From NCBI RefSeq assembly GCF_015351475.1, contig NZ_JADKPR010000029.1:1-63618 (forward strand): a DNA stretch of 63,618 bases, given 5' to 3'. The translations under genes and the position numbers were made by a program. The notes under the pieces are model-generated. The model made no database searches. It worked only from the letters and a program-made list of their open reading frames with translations, and was not told the DNA's origin. Numbering within the stretch: the stretch's first letter is position 1; each line of letters opens with the position of its first letter. Source of the stretch: Flavobacterium sp. HJJ. Its GTDB lineage: Bacteria; Bacteroidota; Bacteroidia; Flavobacteriales; Flavobacteriaceae. This document shows, piece after piece, positions 51,111 through 61,075 of the stretch.

Positions 51111-54002
51111 ATGAAAAAACTTATACTCTTATTATTGTTTTTTTCATCTTTTGTGGGCATAGCTCAGCAGCAGACCGTTACTTATTCCATAAGTCCGGCT
51201 TCATTCGATGAAACAGCTTCTATCACAATCACTATTAATGGAAACAGCATCAACGAGAGCACTTGGGGAGTAACCGGAAATGCGCTTTACATGTGGGCCT
51301 GGGCTTTTGATATTGACGATACAACTCAAAAAGGCACTCCTCTTAATGGCTCTTGGGATTCTTCAAATGAGGCAAGTAAATTCACCTATAATGCAGGTAA
51401 TGATACTTATACAAAAACTTTTGTCCCAACTACCTATTATAACACAACTAATATTGGTAAAATTGGTTTTCTAATAAAAGCTAAAGACGGAACGGGAGAC
51501 AAAAAATCGCAGGATATCCTTGCCGAAGTAGGCTCTTTCCAAGTTACCCTAACTTCACCATCACAAAACAGTACTACTATTTTGGCATCGGGCGGAAGTC
51601 TGTCAATTACTGCAAGTAATACTAATGGTGCTGCAAATTACAACCTAAAATCTAACGGAACCAGTATCAATACAGCTTCAGCTGTTTCAAATTATTCATA
51701 TACCCACAGCAGTATTACTCAAAATCAAAACTATGAACTGGAAGTAACACAAGGTACCACAACAATTACCAAAAAATTCAGTGTAATCATAAATCCAAAT
51801 ACAGTTTCAGAAACAATCCCTGTTGGTTTGTCCGAAGGAATAAACTACAACCCAACTGATGCTACAAAAGCTACTTTAGTTTTAGAAGCGCCGCTAAAAG
51901 ATTTTGTATATGTTGCTGGAAGTTTTAATAATTGGCAGCCTGGTAATTCATATGCCATGAAAAAAGACGCAACAGCCGGCTCCACAAAATTTTGGCTGGA
52001 ATTAACAGGTTTGGTATCTGGGACAAATTACACTTACCAGTATTGGGTGGGAGAATCAACTCCTATTGCTAATTCTCCGGCTCTTGTAAAAACTGCCGAT
52101 CCTTATTCTACGTTAGTATTATCTCCTTATGATGATTCAGGAATTCCTGCTGTAAACTATCCCAATATACCTGCATATCCTGCTGGACAGGATAAAGAGG
52201 TAACTGTTTTACAAACTGGACAAACACCTTACGCATGGAGTAGTTTCACGACTAATTTTGTAAAACCAGAAAAAGATAAACTGGTAGTATCCGAAGTGTT
52301 AGTAAGAGATTTTGATGCCAATAGAAATTATCAGAATATAATTGACCGTATTGATTATTTCAAAAATTTAAAAATAAATGCCATCGAATTAATGCCCGTC
52401 ATGGAATTTGAAGGCAATGAAAGCTGGGGTTACAATACCTCATTTCATATGGCACTGGATAAATTTTACGGTACTTCTGCAAAACTGAAAGAACTAATAG
52501 ACCTATGCCATAAAAACGGCATTGCAGTTATTCTAGATGTGGCTTTAAACCATGCCTTTGGCAGAAATCCAATGGTAAGAATGTGGATGAATGATCCTGA
52601 TGGTGACGGTTATGGCTCCCCAACGGCTGAAAATCCTTATTTCAATACCGTTGCAAAACACAGTTATAGTGTAGGTGAAGACTTTAATCATTCATCGGCA
52701 TTAACAAAAAACTATGTAAAAAGAGTCATCAAGCAATGGATACAAGAATACAAAATTGATGGTTTCCGCTGGGATTTAACCAAAGGTTTTACACAAAACT
52801 GCACGGCTTCTGATGAAAGCTGCACCAACAGTTACCAACAAGACAGGGTAGATATCTTAAAAGAATATGCCGACTATTCATGGTCATTGGATCCAACTCA
52901 CTATACAATTTTTGAACATTTAGGCTCTGATACCGAAGAAAAAGAATGGGCTAATTACCGTTTTACCGAAACTCCAAGTAAAGGTGTAATGATGTGGGGA
53001 AAAATGACTGATAATTACAATCAATTATCAATGGGATACAATTCAAGTAATGATATTTCAAGAATGTATGGACCAAACCACAGCGGTTTTCTAGGAAACA
53101 GAGTTATGGGCTATGCCGAAAGTCATGACGAAGAACGTTTAATGTATAAAAATATTCAATACGGAAATACAGCCAATGCTGCTCACAATGTAAAAACACT
53201 TAGTGTCGCTTTATCAAGAATGTCGGCCATAGGAGCCGTCACTTTATTAATACCTGGTCCGAAAATGATATGGCATTTTGGTGAATTGGGCTGGGACACG
53301 TCAATTTATACCTGTACCGACGGAACCTTAAATGACAATTCATCAACAATTGCAGGAGATTGTAAATTATCTACCAAACCACAGCCTCAATGGACTAACA
53401 ATTGGCTGAGTGATAATTCCAGAAATAAAATCTATTATGATTGGGCAAGAATGATTGCATTAAAAACAACCGAGCCGGTTTTTTCAGGTACAGCTACAGT
53501 TCCATCAGCTACAACATTAACGCCAAACATTAAAATAACAAACAGTTCATTAGCAAGCTCGACCCTTAAAGATGTTCTTATAATTGCGAACTTTGATGTA
53601 ACTGCCAAAAATGTAGCAACAGGATTTCAATATACTGGATCATGGTTCAATTTAATGGACAATTCCCCATACACTGTCACTGACGTTAATGCCACTATTA
53701 GCCTCCAGCCTGGTGAGTTTAGGATTTACGGAAATAAATCAACTGTCTTAGCAACAACTGATTTTGAAATCATGAAAGATATTTTCATTTCACCAAATCC
53801 AGCTTCAAATTACTTTTCATTAAATACTGATACTGCCAAAATCCAAATCTTTTCAATAACTGGACAATTAATAAAAACGTTCAGCAAACCACACACTAAA
53901 GAATACCTATACAATATAAACGAATTAAATAATGGTTTATATTTTATTAAAGTTTACAACGAAGCCAATCAAATAAAAGTAATTAAACTTATAAAGCAAT
54001 AA
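51111..54002 (+). CDS. Secreted GH13 alpha-amylase with type IX secretion signal
   Basis: A protein of 963 residues. Signal peptide (MKKLILLLLFFSSFVGIAQ). N-terminal beta domains (to about 240) precede a CBM48-like module (FVYVAGSFNNWQPGNSYAMK near 262). The GH13 barrel has VILDVALNHAFG near residue 477, DGFRWDLTKGF near 550 (nucleophile), IFEHLGSDTEE near 602 (acid) and AESHDEERLMY near 675. It ends with a type A type-IX-secretion domain (ISPNPASNYFSLNT to KLIKQ). It should cut starch outside the cell. It resembles the F. johnsoniae secreted amylase AmyB by context, from memory only. Confidence 0.93.
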   Translation: MKKLILLLLFFSSFVGIAQQQTVTYSISPASFDETASITITINGNSINESTWGVTGNALYMWAWAFDIDDTTQKGTPLNGSWDSSNEASKFTYNAGNDTYTKTFVPTTYYNTTNIGKIGFLIKAKDGTGDKKSQDILAEVGSFQVTLTSPSQNSTTILASGGSLSITASNTNGAANYNLKSNGTSINTASAVSNYSYTHSSITQNQNYELEVTQGTTTITKKFSVIINPNTVSETIPVGLSEGINYNPTDATKATLVLEAPLKDFVYVAGSFNNWQPGNSYAMKKDATAGSTKFWLELTGLVSGTNYTYQYWVGESTPIANSPALVKTADPYSTLVLSPYDDSGIPAVNYPNIPAYPAGQDKEVTVLQTGQTPYAWSSFTTNFVKPEKDKLVVSEVLVRDFDANRNYQNIIDRIDYFKNLKINAIELMPVMEFEGNESWGYNTSFHMALDKFYGTSAKLKELIDLCHKNGIAVILDVALNHAFGRNPMVRMWMNDPDGDGYGSPTAENPYFNTVAKHSYSVGEDFNHSSALTKNYVKRVIKQWIQEYKIDGFRWDLTKGFTQNCTASDESCTNSYQQDRVDILKEYADYSWSLDPTHYTIFEHLGSDTEEKEWANYRFTETPSKGVMMWGKMTDNYNQLSMGYNSSNDISRMYGPNHSGFLGNRVMGYAESHDEERLMYKNIQYGNTANAAHNVKTLSVALSRMSAIGAVTLLIPGPKMIWHFGELGWDTSIYTCTDGTLNDNSSTIAGDCKLSTKPQPQWTNNWLSDNSRNKIYYDWARMIALKTTEPVFSGTATVPSATTLTPNIKITNSSLASSTLKDVLIIANFDVTAKNVATGFQYTGSWFNLMDNSPYTVTDVNATISLQPGEFRIYGNKSTVLATTDFEIMKDIFISPNPASNYFSLNTDTAKIQIFSITGQLIKTFSKPHTKEYLYNINELNNGLYFIKVYNEANQIKVIKLIKQ

Positions 54003-54015
54003 TTAATTTAACATA

Positions 54016-54052
54016 AAATCGGCCGTCAAATTAAGTTTTGATGGCTTTTTTT
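54016..54052 (+). terminator. Terminator of the amylase gene
   Basis: GCCGTCAAA pairs with TTTTGATGGC (one G-U) across a short loop and is followed by TTTTTT. It lies 14 bases after the stop codon. Confidence 0.8.
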
Positions 54053-54225
54053 ATAAAAATCAGGCAAATAATCTGCATACTCTAAGGTTGGGCTGTCCAT
54101 TATATTCCCTATTATCAAAAACTAAGATAGAAAGCGTTGTTTTTCTAAAACGGGGCATGTCATTTTCATTTCTCCTGTAAATCATCCAATACAGCATTTC
54201 ATGTTTAAACCAGAAATATTCAAAC

Positions 54226-54262
54226 AAAAAAAACAGCCCAAAAAGAGCTGCTTTTCTCAAAA
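54226..54262. terminator. Terminator of the small secreted protein gene
   Basis: AAAACAGC pairs with GCTGCTTTT (one bulge) around a CCCAAAAAGA loop, with A- and T-runs on the outer sides. It follows the minus-strand gene ending at 54290. An overlapping ORF (54060-54284) is considered chance. Confidence 0.55.
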
Positions 54263-54289
54263 TCCTAACTATCCTTAACCACAATCTAA

Positions 54290-54694
54290 TTAATTAGCCT
54301 CAGCCACATTTTGATTTTTGATCTTCAAATCACCTTTATACACTTCAGTAAGTGATTTTCTAGACAATGTAGTAGTCTTATCCGCAACCACAATCTCGTG
54401 CACCACTTTCTTTAGATTAGTTTCTACTTCCAAGAAGTAAACTCCTTCTGGAAATTCCTCAAGATTATACGCCCTTGCAATTCCTTCTTTTCCCGTTACC
54501 AGTTCATTATAAATTATGTTATGAGACTGATCATAGATTGTCACATTGGCTTTTTTAATCTCATTTACCGAAAAACTAATTTCTTTTCCCTCACCCTTTT
54601 TCACATTAAGCAAAAAATCATCGTTGATTGCGTATGTATTAATACCAGTCATTGTCACTAATACTACCAGACTTAATTTTAAAATCGTTTTCAT
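54290..54694 (-). CDS. Small secreted beta-rich protein
   Basis: A protein of 134 residues with a signal peptide (MKTILKLSLVVLVTMTGINTYA). The middle reads like a single Ig-like or type-IX-tail-like beta domain (VTIYDQSHNIIYNELVTGKEG ... FPEGVYFLEVETNLKKVVHEIVV), similar in style to DUF3244. It is not a true secretion signal, as a charged tail follows. It lies at the end of the starch locus but on the other strand; function unknown. Confidence 0.72.
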   Translation of the reverse strand: MKTILKLSLVVLVTMTGINTYAINDDFLLNVKKGEGKEISFSVNEIKKANVTIYDQSHNIIYNELVTGKEGIARAYNLEEFPEGVYFLEVETNLKKVVHEIVVADKTTTLSRKSLTEVYKGDLKIKNQNVAEAN

Positions 54695-54930
54695 AATACT
54701 GCGTTTTAAATTAGTAATTATTTTATACTGCTAAAGTAGCATCATAATTCCATCCAAAACACAACTGTATTTTCTGATACTTATGCTATTTTAACATTAC
54801 GAAAACGATATATGGAAGCCTATGATAATACAGCAAAGGTTTGAGTTAAAATACCATAGGCTTTAATAAGTATAAAGCAGATAATTTGCTGACAATTACC
54901 ACAACGAATCCAGTACAAAAATCATCAGTT

Positions 54931-56241
54931 TTAATTCTGCAGACTATTGTATTTCAGCAGATTTATTTTTAATCCAATATACTGCAGCTGAAGTCCATTT
55001 TTGAGCACATCATATTCAGCTGACAATAATTGATTTTTAACCGAAGAATACAAAATTGCTTCCACTTTTCCATTAGTAAATTTGGCCTGCGTCGTGGTTA
55101 GAGATGCTCTGGCATATTTTTGCTTTTCATCCAGCTTCTTCTGGAACTCAAGGTAATTGTTCCTGTTTTGTTCTTCAATAGCAACTTGTTTTTCTAACTC
55201 CTGTTTTTCCTGTTCTATGAGCTGTTTTGATTTTTCGCTTTCAATTTTTGAAGCATCTATTTTTTTGTTGTTCCTAAATCCGTTAAAAATAGGAACATTT
55301 ATCTGGATTCCCACTTGCTGGTTTGTATTGTCATCTAATTGATTTCTGAAACTATCGGTATTTCCAGCGGGCCGATTTAAAACAGTATAATAAAAAGTCG
55401 AATATCCGTAGTAAGCAGACACTATCGGTAAATTATTAGCTCTTTCAGCATTTATCGATTTTAAACTGTTTTGATACTTAAGTTCGGCTCGTTTTATTTT
55501 AGGGCTGTATTGTATATTTTCAGTTTTGCCGGGTATGTTTTCATTCAAAACATTTTCTAATACAACATCTGTAGTTACAATGTCTGTAGCATTCATCAAT
55601 TGGAATAATTGCAGTTTTTTGATTCCATATAATTGTTCCGATTCCAGATTTCTATTTTCCTCTTCTGCAAAGCTCAGCTGCATATCATACAGATCACTTT
55701 GTGGTTTGCTCCCAATAGCAACTTCTTTTGTTACTCTTTCTAGGTTAAAAACCGCCTGCTTGAACTGTTCTTTCTGAATTTTTATTAATTCCTGAGCATA
55801 AAGTGTCTGATAAAAACTTTCTAAAATCTGCAGTTTGTATTCGTTTTCAATCACGTCTTTATCAGCTTTGGCGAGTTCAATATTGATTTTATCTTTTTTG
55901 GCATTGGCGAAAGCGCTAAAATCAATCAAATTTGTTCGTGCATTCAGATAGAAATTATCATTCTGAATATTGGAACTTACTCTCCCATTTGATGCAGGAT
56001 CTATAGTTGAACCGAAATTATAACTTTGTTCTCCAGATAAACTAACAAAGGGCAGCATTCGATTCAAAACAGAATTCTGAGATTTCTGAGTTCTTTTTAT
56101 TTCCAGCTGTCTGATTTTGATTTCGATATTATTCTGCAAAGCGACCTCCATGCATTTAGTAAGCGACCAGGAATTTTCCTGGCCATTTACTAAAGCAAAA
56201 AATAAAAAAAAGATAATCGTTACAATTAGGCTCTTATTCAT
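54931..56241 (-). CDS. TolC-type outer-membrane efflux protein
   Basis: A protein of 436 residues with a signal peptide (MNKSLIVTIIFFLFFALVNGQ). It has two OEP repeats rich in long helices and coiled coils (around residues 30-210 and 240-430) with periplasmic turns such as VPIFNGFRNNKKID. It forms the outer channel of a tripartite pump. It is the last gene of the operon, its start overlapping the end of the permease gene by 8 bases. Confidence 0.9.
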   Translation of the reverse strand: MNKSLIVTIIFFLFFALVNGQENSWSLTKCMEVALQNNIEIKIRQLEIKRTQKSQNSVLNRMLPFVSLSGEQSYNFGSTIDPASNGRVSSNIQNDNFYLNARTNLIDFSAFANAKKDKINIELAKADKDVIENEYKLQILESFYQTLYAQELIKIQKEQFKQAVFNLERVTKEVAIGSKPQSDLYDMQLSFAEEENRNLESEQLYGIKKLQLFQLMNATDIVTTDVVLENVLNENIPGKTENIQYSPKIKRAELKYQNSLKSINAERANNLPIVSAYYGYSTFYYTVLNRPAGNTDSFRNQLDDNTNQQVGIQINVPIFNGFRNNKKIDASKIESEKSKQLIEQEKQELEKQVAIEEQNRNNYLEFQKKLDEKQKYARASLTTTQAKFTNGKVEAILYSSVKNQLLSAEYDVLKNGLQLQYIGLKINLLKYNSLQN

Positions 56242-58663
56242 ATTTTAGGTATTTCAAAACATCCATCCTAGTTGCCTGATATGCTCTCGAAAGCACTACC
56301 AAAAGGGTTAAAAACAGCAAGCCTACAAATCCAATTAAAAATGGATAAATAGAAATTTCAATTCTATAAGAAAAATTTTCCAGCCATTTATTGAGCAGGT
56401 AATACGCTGGAAACAAAGTTATTAAAAATCCGATTACACTGAAAATGATGTATTGCTTTGAAAGTTCTTTAAGCAAAACATCCGTTTCGACACCCAATGT
56501 TTTTCGAATGGCAATTTCTTTCATTCGTCTTTCGATAGAATAGGAAGCTAAAGCGAATAATCCGAAAAGGGCAATACCAATTACGATGACATTCAATAAA
56601 GAAAAAAGATTTTTCTGTTTTACATACGCTTTATAAGTTCTCATATAGCTTTTATCAATAAAATCATATTTAAAAGGATAATCGGAATCGACATTTTTGA
56701 TCCAGAACTTTTCAATATCGGCAATAGTCTGTTCAGTGTTTTCAGCTTTTAATTTCACATAAATGTCACTTATATTTCCAATCATCCAACTCACTGTTTT
56801 GAAATGAAAAAAAACCATTGGCGGTACTTTTCCCTGCGGACTATAGAGACTAAAATCTTTTACAACGCCTACAATTTTGAACTTATGATCATTCCAGTCA
56901 ACAGTTTTGCCAATTGGATTTTTCTCGTTCATAATCTTTAAAGCAGCTTCATTGATCATCATCGAATTAATAGTATCGGAAGCAATTTTTGGATTAAAAT
57001 AACGCCCCTGAGCCATTTCGATTTTCATCATTTCGAGCATTCCAAAATCAACTGCCATGTTTTGACCTTGAATACTGATGCCTTTATAAGAAAAACCCGA
57101 AGAGGAGTCGTTACCACCACCAAATCGGAATGCTCCAGTTGCGACTTGTTCTACTCCATTTATTATTGAAATTTCATTTTTAATGGTTGTATAGCGATTA
57201 AATGTTTTTTTTTCATAGTCTTTTGTATTAAAATCCTTTTGAGATACTGAATAATCAATATCCAAAACCTGCTCTCCCGAAAAACCAAGGTTTTTATTAG
57301 CCAGATAACGCACCTGCTCATACACAATATAAGAACCAACAATAAAGAAAGAGGCAATGGCAAACTGCAGAATCAGCATTCCGTTTCGAAGCCACACTCC
57401 GCTTTTATTTCTTCCAAAATTTCCTTTCAGCACTTTTAAAGTTTCAAAATTGGATACATAGATGGCCGGAAATACACCAGCAAAAATTACTGTAATTATA
57501 AAAATCAATATAATTTGTCCGTAAAACTGGTTTCCATAAATGATCAACTCTTTGTCCAAAAACTCATTATAATACGGCAAAGACAACTCAACAATAGTTA
57601 ATGCTAATAAAATAGAAATTAGAACCGTAATAATTGTTTCAAATAAAAACTGCCTGATTATATCCGATTTTGAAGCTCCAACTATTTTTCGGACACCTAC
57701 TTCTTTGGCTCGGCGGATAGCATTTGCTGTTGCCAGATTGATATAATTTACAATTGATAAAATCAAAATCAAAACTGACAATCCTGACATTATCAATAAA
57801 AATTGATAGTTGCCCTTTCCCTCGGGTGAACCCTGTCCCTGGCTATGCAATCTTGAAACAGAAAGCGGCTCTAATATAAAATTAAAATGCCCATATTTTG
57901 ATTCGAACTCTTTTGGGCTGATTCCTTCGGATTTTGCATCTTTAATTATTTTATTCTGATAATAAATAGCATTTAACTTTTTAGAAAGCTCGGCTGTCTT
58001 AGAGGCATCTTTTAATTTTATATACCAGCCGTTATTAAAGTGTCCCCAAGAGTCTTTATCGCGATCTAATCTTTCTTTCATATTACTTACGACCGCATCT
58101 GGAGCAATAGATGAATTTCCAGTAATTTTATATATTGCTGTAACCGTTAGAATTTTATCTTCATATTGAATTTGTTTTCCTATAGGATTTTCAGTTCCAA
58201 AAAATAATGCTGCCGTTTCCTGTTTCATCGCAATACTATTTTCGTTCTGCAATGTCGTTTTTGGATTTCCCTGCACAAATTCAAAAGGAAAAAAATCAAA
58301 GAAATTATTTTGTGCATTAAATAATTTTTTAATAATTATTTTTTTGCCATTGTATTTATAGAGAGGTGATTCGTACCAGTTTTCACAGTACATCATTTTC
58401 TCAATATTGGGATCGTCTTTTAGAAATGGATTGAACGTAACTGGTGCATTTGACCAGATCCTATCCTCTCCTATGTCTGTCAAAACCTGAAAGACATTAT
58501 CCTTCTCAGGATTCCAATCGTTGTAACTCTGCTCGTCATTCCAATAAAGGGTTGCGAAAATCAATCCAGCAATTCCGATTGATAATCCCAGAACATTCAA
58601 AGCTGTAAAAAGCTTGTTATTTTTAAGATGATAGATAAATATGTTTGTCCAGTTTTTTAACAT
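56234..58663 (-). CDS. MacB/FtsX-type ABC permease
   Basis: A protein of 809 residues. One N-terminal helix (LFTALNVLGLSIGIAGLIFATLY) is followed by a periplasmic MacB_PCD domain (residues about 45-280), three helices with RRAKEVGVRKIVGASKSDII, a second periplasmic domain (about 445-660) and a last FtsX helix set with ERRMKEIAIRKTLGV. The doubled plan (two MacB_PCD plus two FtsX units) is typical of Bacteroidetes. The ATPase is a separate gene just upstream in the operon. It likely moves a drug, lipid or peptide out with the adaptor and TolC. Confidence 0.9.
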   Translation of the reverse strand: MLKNWTNIFIYHLKNNKLFTALNVLGLSIGIAGLIFATLYWNDEQSYNDWNPEKDNVFQVLTDIGEDRIWSNAPVTFNPFLKDDPNIEKMMYCENWYESPLYKYNGKKIIIKKLFNAQNNFFDFFPFEFVQGNPKTTLQNENSIAMKQETAALFFGTENPIGKQIQYEDKILTVTAIYKITGNSSIAPDAVVSNMKERLDRDKDSWGHFNNGWYIKLKDASKTAELSKKLNAIYYQNKIIKDAKSEGISPKEFESKYGHFNFILEPLSVSRLHSQGQGSPEGKGNYQFLLIMSGLSVLILILSIVNYINLATANAIRRAKEVGVRKIVGASKSDIIRQFLFETIITVLISILLALTIVELSLPYYNEFLDKELIIYGNQFYGQIILIFIITVIFAGVFPAIYVSNFETLKVLKGNFGRNKSGVWLRNGMLILQFAIASFFIVGSYIVYEQVRYLANKNLGFSGEQVLDIDYSVSQKDFNTKDYEKKTFNRYTTIKNEISIINGVEQVATGAFRFGGGNDSSSGFSYKGISIQGQNMAVDFGMLEMMKIEMAQGRYFNPKIASDTINSMMINEAALKIMNEKNPIGKTVDWNDHKFKIVGVVKDFSLYSPQGKVPPMVFFHFKTVSWMIGNISDIYVKLKAENTEQTIADIEKFWIKNVDSDYPFKYDFIDKSYMRTYKAYVKQKNLFSLLNVIVIGIALFGLFALASYSIERRMKEIAIRKTLGVETDVLLKELSKQYIIFSVIGFLITLFPAYYLLNKWLENFSYRIEISIYPFLIGFVGLLFLTLLVVLSRAYQATRMDVLKYLKYE

Positions 58664-58766
58664 GTGATTTTGATTTTTTGATTTGATTGATGCTTTAACA
58701 AACTATCTCATTCAATAGTACAATTAAGGCGGTAAGGATTGTGACAATGATTTTTAGTATCATTTT

Positions 58767-59468
58767 TTATACTTTAAAAACATCAACATTTCTATGATTA
58801 AGTTTTTCCGAAAGTACTATTCCGTCTTTCATCAAAATTGTTTTCTGCGAAAATGATGCATCATAATCCGAGTGGGTTACCATTAGGATTGTTGCACCAT
58901 TGGCATGCAGATCTGTTAATAACTCCATTACTTCGTTTCCGTTTTTACTATCCAGATTTCCTGTAGGCTCATCGGCAAGAATAATTTTCGGATCATTGAT
59001 TAAAGCCCTTGCAACCGCCACACGCTGTTGCTGTCCTCCAGAAAGCTGTTGCGGATAATGTTTCAATCGATGCGAAATATTCAGTTTTTCGGCAATTGCT
59101 TCTACTTTTTGTTTTCTTTCTGATGAAGGAACTTTGTTGTAAATCAGAGGCAATTCGATATTGTCATACACTGATAATTCATCTATTAGATTGAAATTCT
59201 GGAAAATAAAACCAATATTTTCCTTTCTGACTTTCGATTTAGCTTTCTCTTTCAGCCCGATCATTTCCTGATTCAGCAATTGGTAACTGTCTCCCGAAGC
59301 ACTGTCCAGTAACCCGATAATATTTAATAATGTGGATTTTCCACTTCCCGAAGGTCCCATAATAGAAACAAAATCACCTTGATTAATGGTTAATGAAACT
59401 TCGCTTAATGCTTTGGTTTCAATTTCTTCTGTTCTAAAAATTTTCGAAAGGTTTTTGATTTTAATCAT
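58767..59468 (-). CDS. ABC transporter ATPase, LolD/MacB type
   Basis: A protein of 233 residues. Walker A is GPSGSGKST near residue 39, the Q-loop is FIFQNFNLIDEL, the signature is LSGGQQQRVAVARAL near 142, Walker B is ILADEPTGNLDS near 163, and the H-loop is MVTHSDYD. It powers the adjacent FtsX-type permease. It lies about 100 bases upstream of the permease and 266 bases behind the adaptor gene. Confidence 0.95.
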   Translation of the reverse strand: MIKIKNLSKIFRTEEIETKALSEVSLTINQGDFVSIMGPSGSGKSTLLNIIGLLDSASGDSYQLLNQEMIGLKEKAKSKVRKENIGFIFQNFNLIDELSVYDNIELPLIYNKVPSSERKQKVEAIAEKLNISHRLKHYPQQLSGGQQQRVAVARALINDPKIILADEPTGNLDSKNGNEVMELLTDLHANGATILMVTHSDYDASFSQKTILMKDGIVLSEKLNHRNVDVFKV

Positions 59469-59684
59469 GATTATTGTTCGTTTTTTGATTGATGTTCTTT
59501 TATATATTATTTATAGCAGTTTTATTCTTTTAAACACATAGAGACATAGATTAAAATAGAAAATAAAAGATGCTTTGCTTAAGATAGTTTTCATAGTGCT
59601 ATGTGTAAAAATGTATTTTCTTAAACAATCTAATTCACTTTATTTAATTCTATCTTTCTATGTGGTTCACCTTTTCATCTTTGC

Positions 59685-59741
59685 CTTGATTCTTTATTCT
59701 ATTTTCTTGATTCTTTATTCTTTGCTCTTGACTCTTATTCT
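59685..59741. repeat. Three tandem units of about 21 bases
   Basis: CTTGATTCTTTATTCT occurs at 59685-59700 and 59706-59721, and a worn copy CTCTTGACTCTTATTC at about 59726. It lies at the end of the adaptor gene and in the gap before the ATPase gene. Pyrimidine-rich on the plus strand. Probably a slippage repeat. Confidence 0.6.
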
Positions 59742-60973
59742 AAATTCAAAACTTCTGCTAATTTATAGTCTTTATAAGAGGAGGTTATTACTTTTTCGCC
59801 TGCTTTCAATCCGCCTAAGACTTCGTAATATAATGGATTTTCACGGCCCAATTTGATTTCTCTTCTTTCGGCTTTATTTCCGTTTACGACAAATATCCAT
59901 TTCCCACTTGTTTCTTCATTAAAACTGCCTTTTGAAAGCACTGTAGTTTTTGTTTTTTCGGATAAATTTAATTTTACGCCAAAACTCAAACCTTGTTTCA
60001 AATCCATTTTATCTTTAGAGACAAAATCCAATTCCACCTGAAATCTTCCGTTTTTCACCTCAGGAATCACTTTTGTTATTTGAACTTCTATGGCTTTATT
60101 TTCAAAATCAACAGTCCCTTTTTGTTTTTCCGAAATTCTGTCTAAATAGAACTCATCGATATCAGCCACTAATTTATAGCCTTTTTGATCGTCAATAAAA
60201 CCAATGCTTGTGTTTTGTGCATAGGTTTTTCCCAGTATCGGTTCAAATGACGAAAGCCTGCCGGAAATTGGCGCTGTTACCAAAAAATTCTTTTTATTGG
60301 TTCTCAGAATTCCGAGGCTTTTATTCATGATGCCAATCGATTGATTAAGCTGTCCAATCTGAATTCGATTTGCCTGCTTTTCCTTGCTCACACTTTGTTT
60401 GATGATATTCATCCGTTCTTTCTGAAAGCGATAATTTTCTTTTGTCTTTTCCCATTCGCTTTTAGCGAGAATCTCCTGTTCAAAAAGATTTTTATTGGTG
60501 TCCAATAAATTTTTCGCATCCAGATAATCATGTTCTATCGCGATCAGATCCTTGCCTAAATTCAACTCCTGATTTCTTAAATCCAATTTGGCTTTCTCCA
60601 GATTATTTATCTGTTCAATAATAGCCGTTTCCTGTTGCATGTATGCCAATTCTGCATTCGGATTGTATAATCTAGCCAGCGATTGCCCTTTGGTAACCAT
60701 ATCGCCATTCTCGACAAATATTTCCTGTACCGCACCGCCTTCAATAATATTAACGAGCATGGAATTTACAGGAACCGCTTTGGCCTGAAAAGACATAAAA
60801 TCTTCAAAGAAATTATCTTCAACCGTTTTAATCGTAATTTCTTCCTTTTTTACATTCAAGCTTCTTTTTTTGGTAGCCGATGCAAAAGCGATATAACCCA
60901 GAATCAAGATAATGGGCAATGCGGTTATTAGATACTTTTTTTTGTTATTTTTACTTTTAATTATGGTGTCCAT
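59735..60973 (-). CDS. HlyD-type periplasmic adaptor of the efflux pump
   Basis: A protein of 412 residues. One N-terminal membrane anchor (residues about 14-31) leads to a barrel-sandwich start (AVPVNSMLVNIIEGGAVQEIFVENGD), a long hairpin coiled coil (residues about 120-235), the return lipoyl half (VTAPISGRLSS) and a beta-barrel with a membrane-proximal part. It bridges the FtsX-type permease and TolC-type channel. It is the first gene of the operon and lies just downstream of a sigma-54 promoter. Confidence 0.9.
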   Translation of the reverse strand: MDTIIKSKNNKKKYLITALPIILILGYIAFASATKKRSLNVKKEEITIKTVEDNFFEDFMSFQAKAVPVNSMLVNIIEGGAVQEIFVENGDMVTKGQSLARLYNPNAELAYMQQETAIIEQINNLEKAKLDLRNQELNLGKDLIAIEHDYLDAKNLLDTNKNLFEQEILAKSEWEKTKENYRFQKERMNIIKQSVSKEKQANRIQIGQLNQSIGIMNKSLGILRTNKKNFLVTAPISGRLSSFEPILGKTYAQNTSIGFIDDQKGYKLVADIDEFYLDRISEKQKGTVDFENKAIEVQITKVIPEVKNGRFQVELDFVSKDKMDLKQGLSFGVKLNLSEKTKTTVLSKGSFNEETSGKWIFVVNGNKAERREIKLGRENPLYYEVLGGLKAGEKVITSSYKDYKLAEVLNLE

Positions 60974-60997
60974 TTTTGCTTATTTATTGTATATAAG

Positions 60998-61013
60998 GCG
61001 ATTATCGTGCCAA
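60998..61013 (-). promoter_or_regulatory. rpoN-dependent: Sigma-54 promoter of the efflux operon
   Basis: On the minus strand it reads TTGGCACGATAATCGC. It has GG at -24 and GC at -12 with exactly ten bases between, and TTGGCACG is the full consensus left half. The predicted start is near 60986, 13 bases before the adaptor start codon. A sigma-54 activator is encoded divergently. Confidence 0.85.
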
Positions 61014-61075
61014 AAAAATAAAAATTTACAAAAGGCTTATTTTTAAGGTTTTATTTTTAAATAGAAATTTCAAGC

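Noticed and set aside
54060..54284. 74-residue minus-strand ORF between two terminators
   Set aside because: It contains the hairpin of the neighbouring gene and has no recognisable signal or domain; a real gene cannot be excluded but is not supported.
59575..59856. 93-residue plus-strand ORF rich in Leu
   Set aside because: It is the translation of a pyrimidine-rich tandem repeat plus the antisense end of the adaptor gene.
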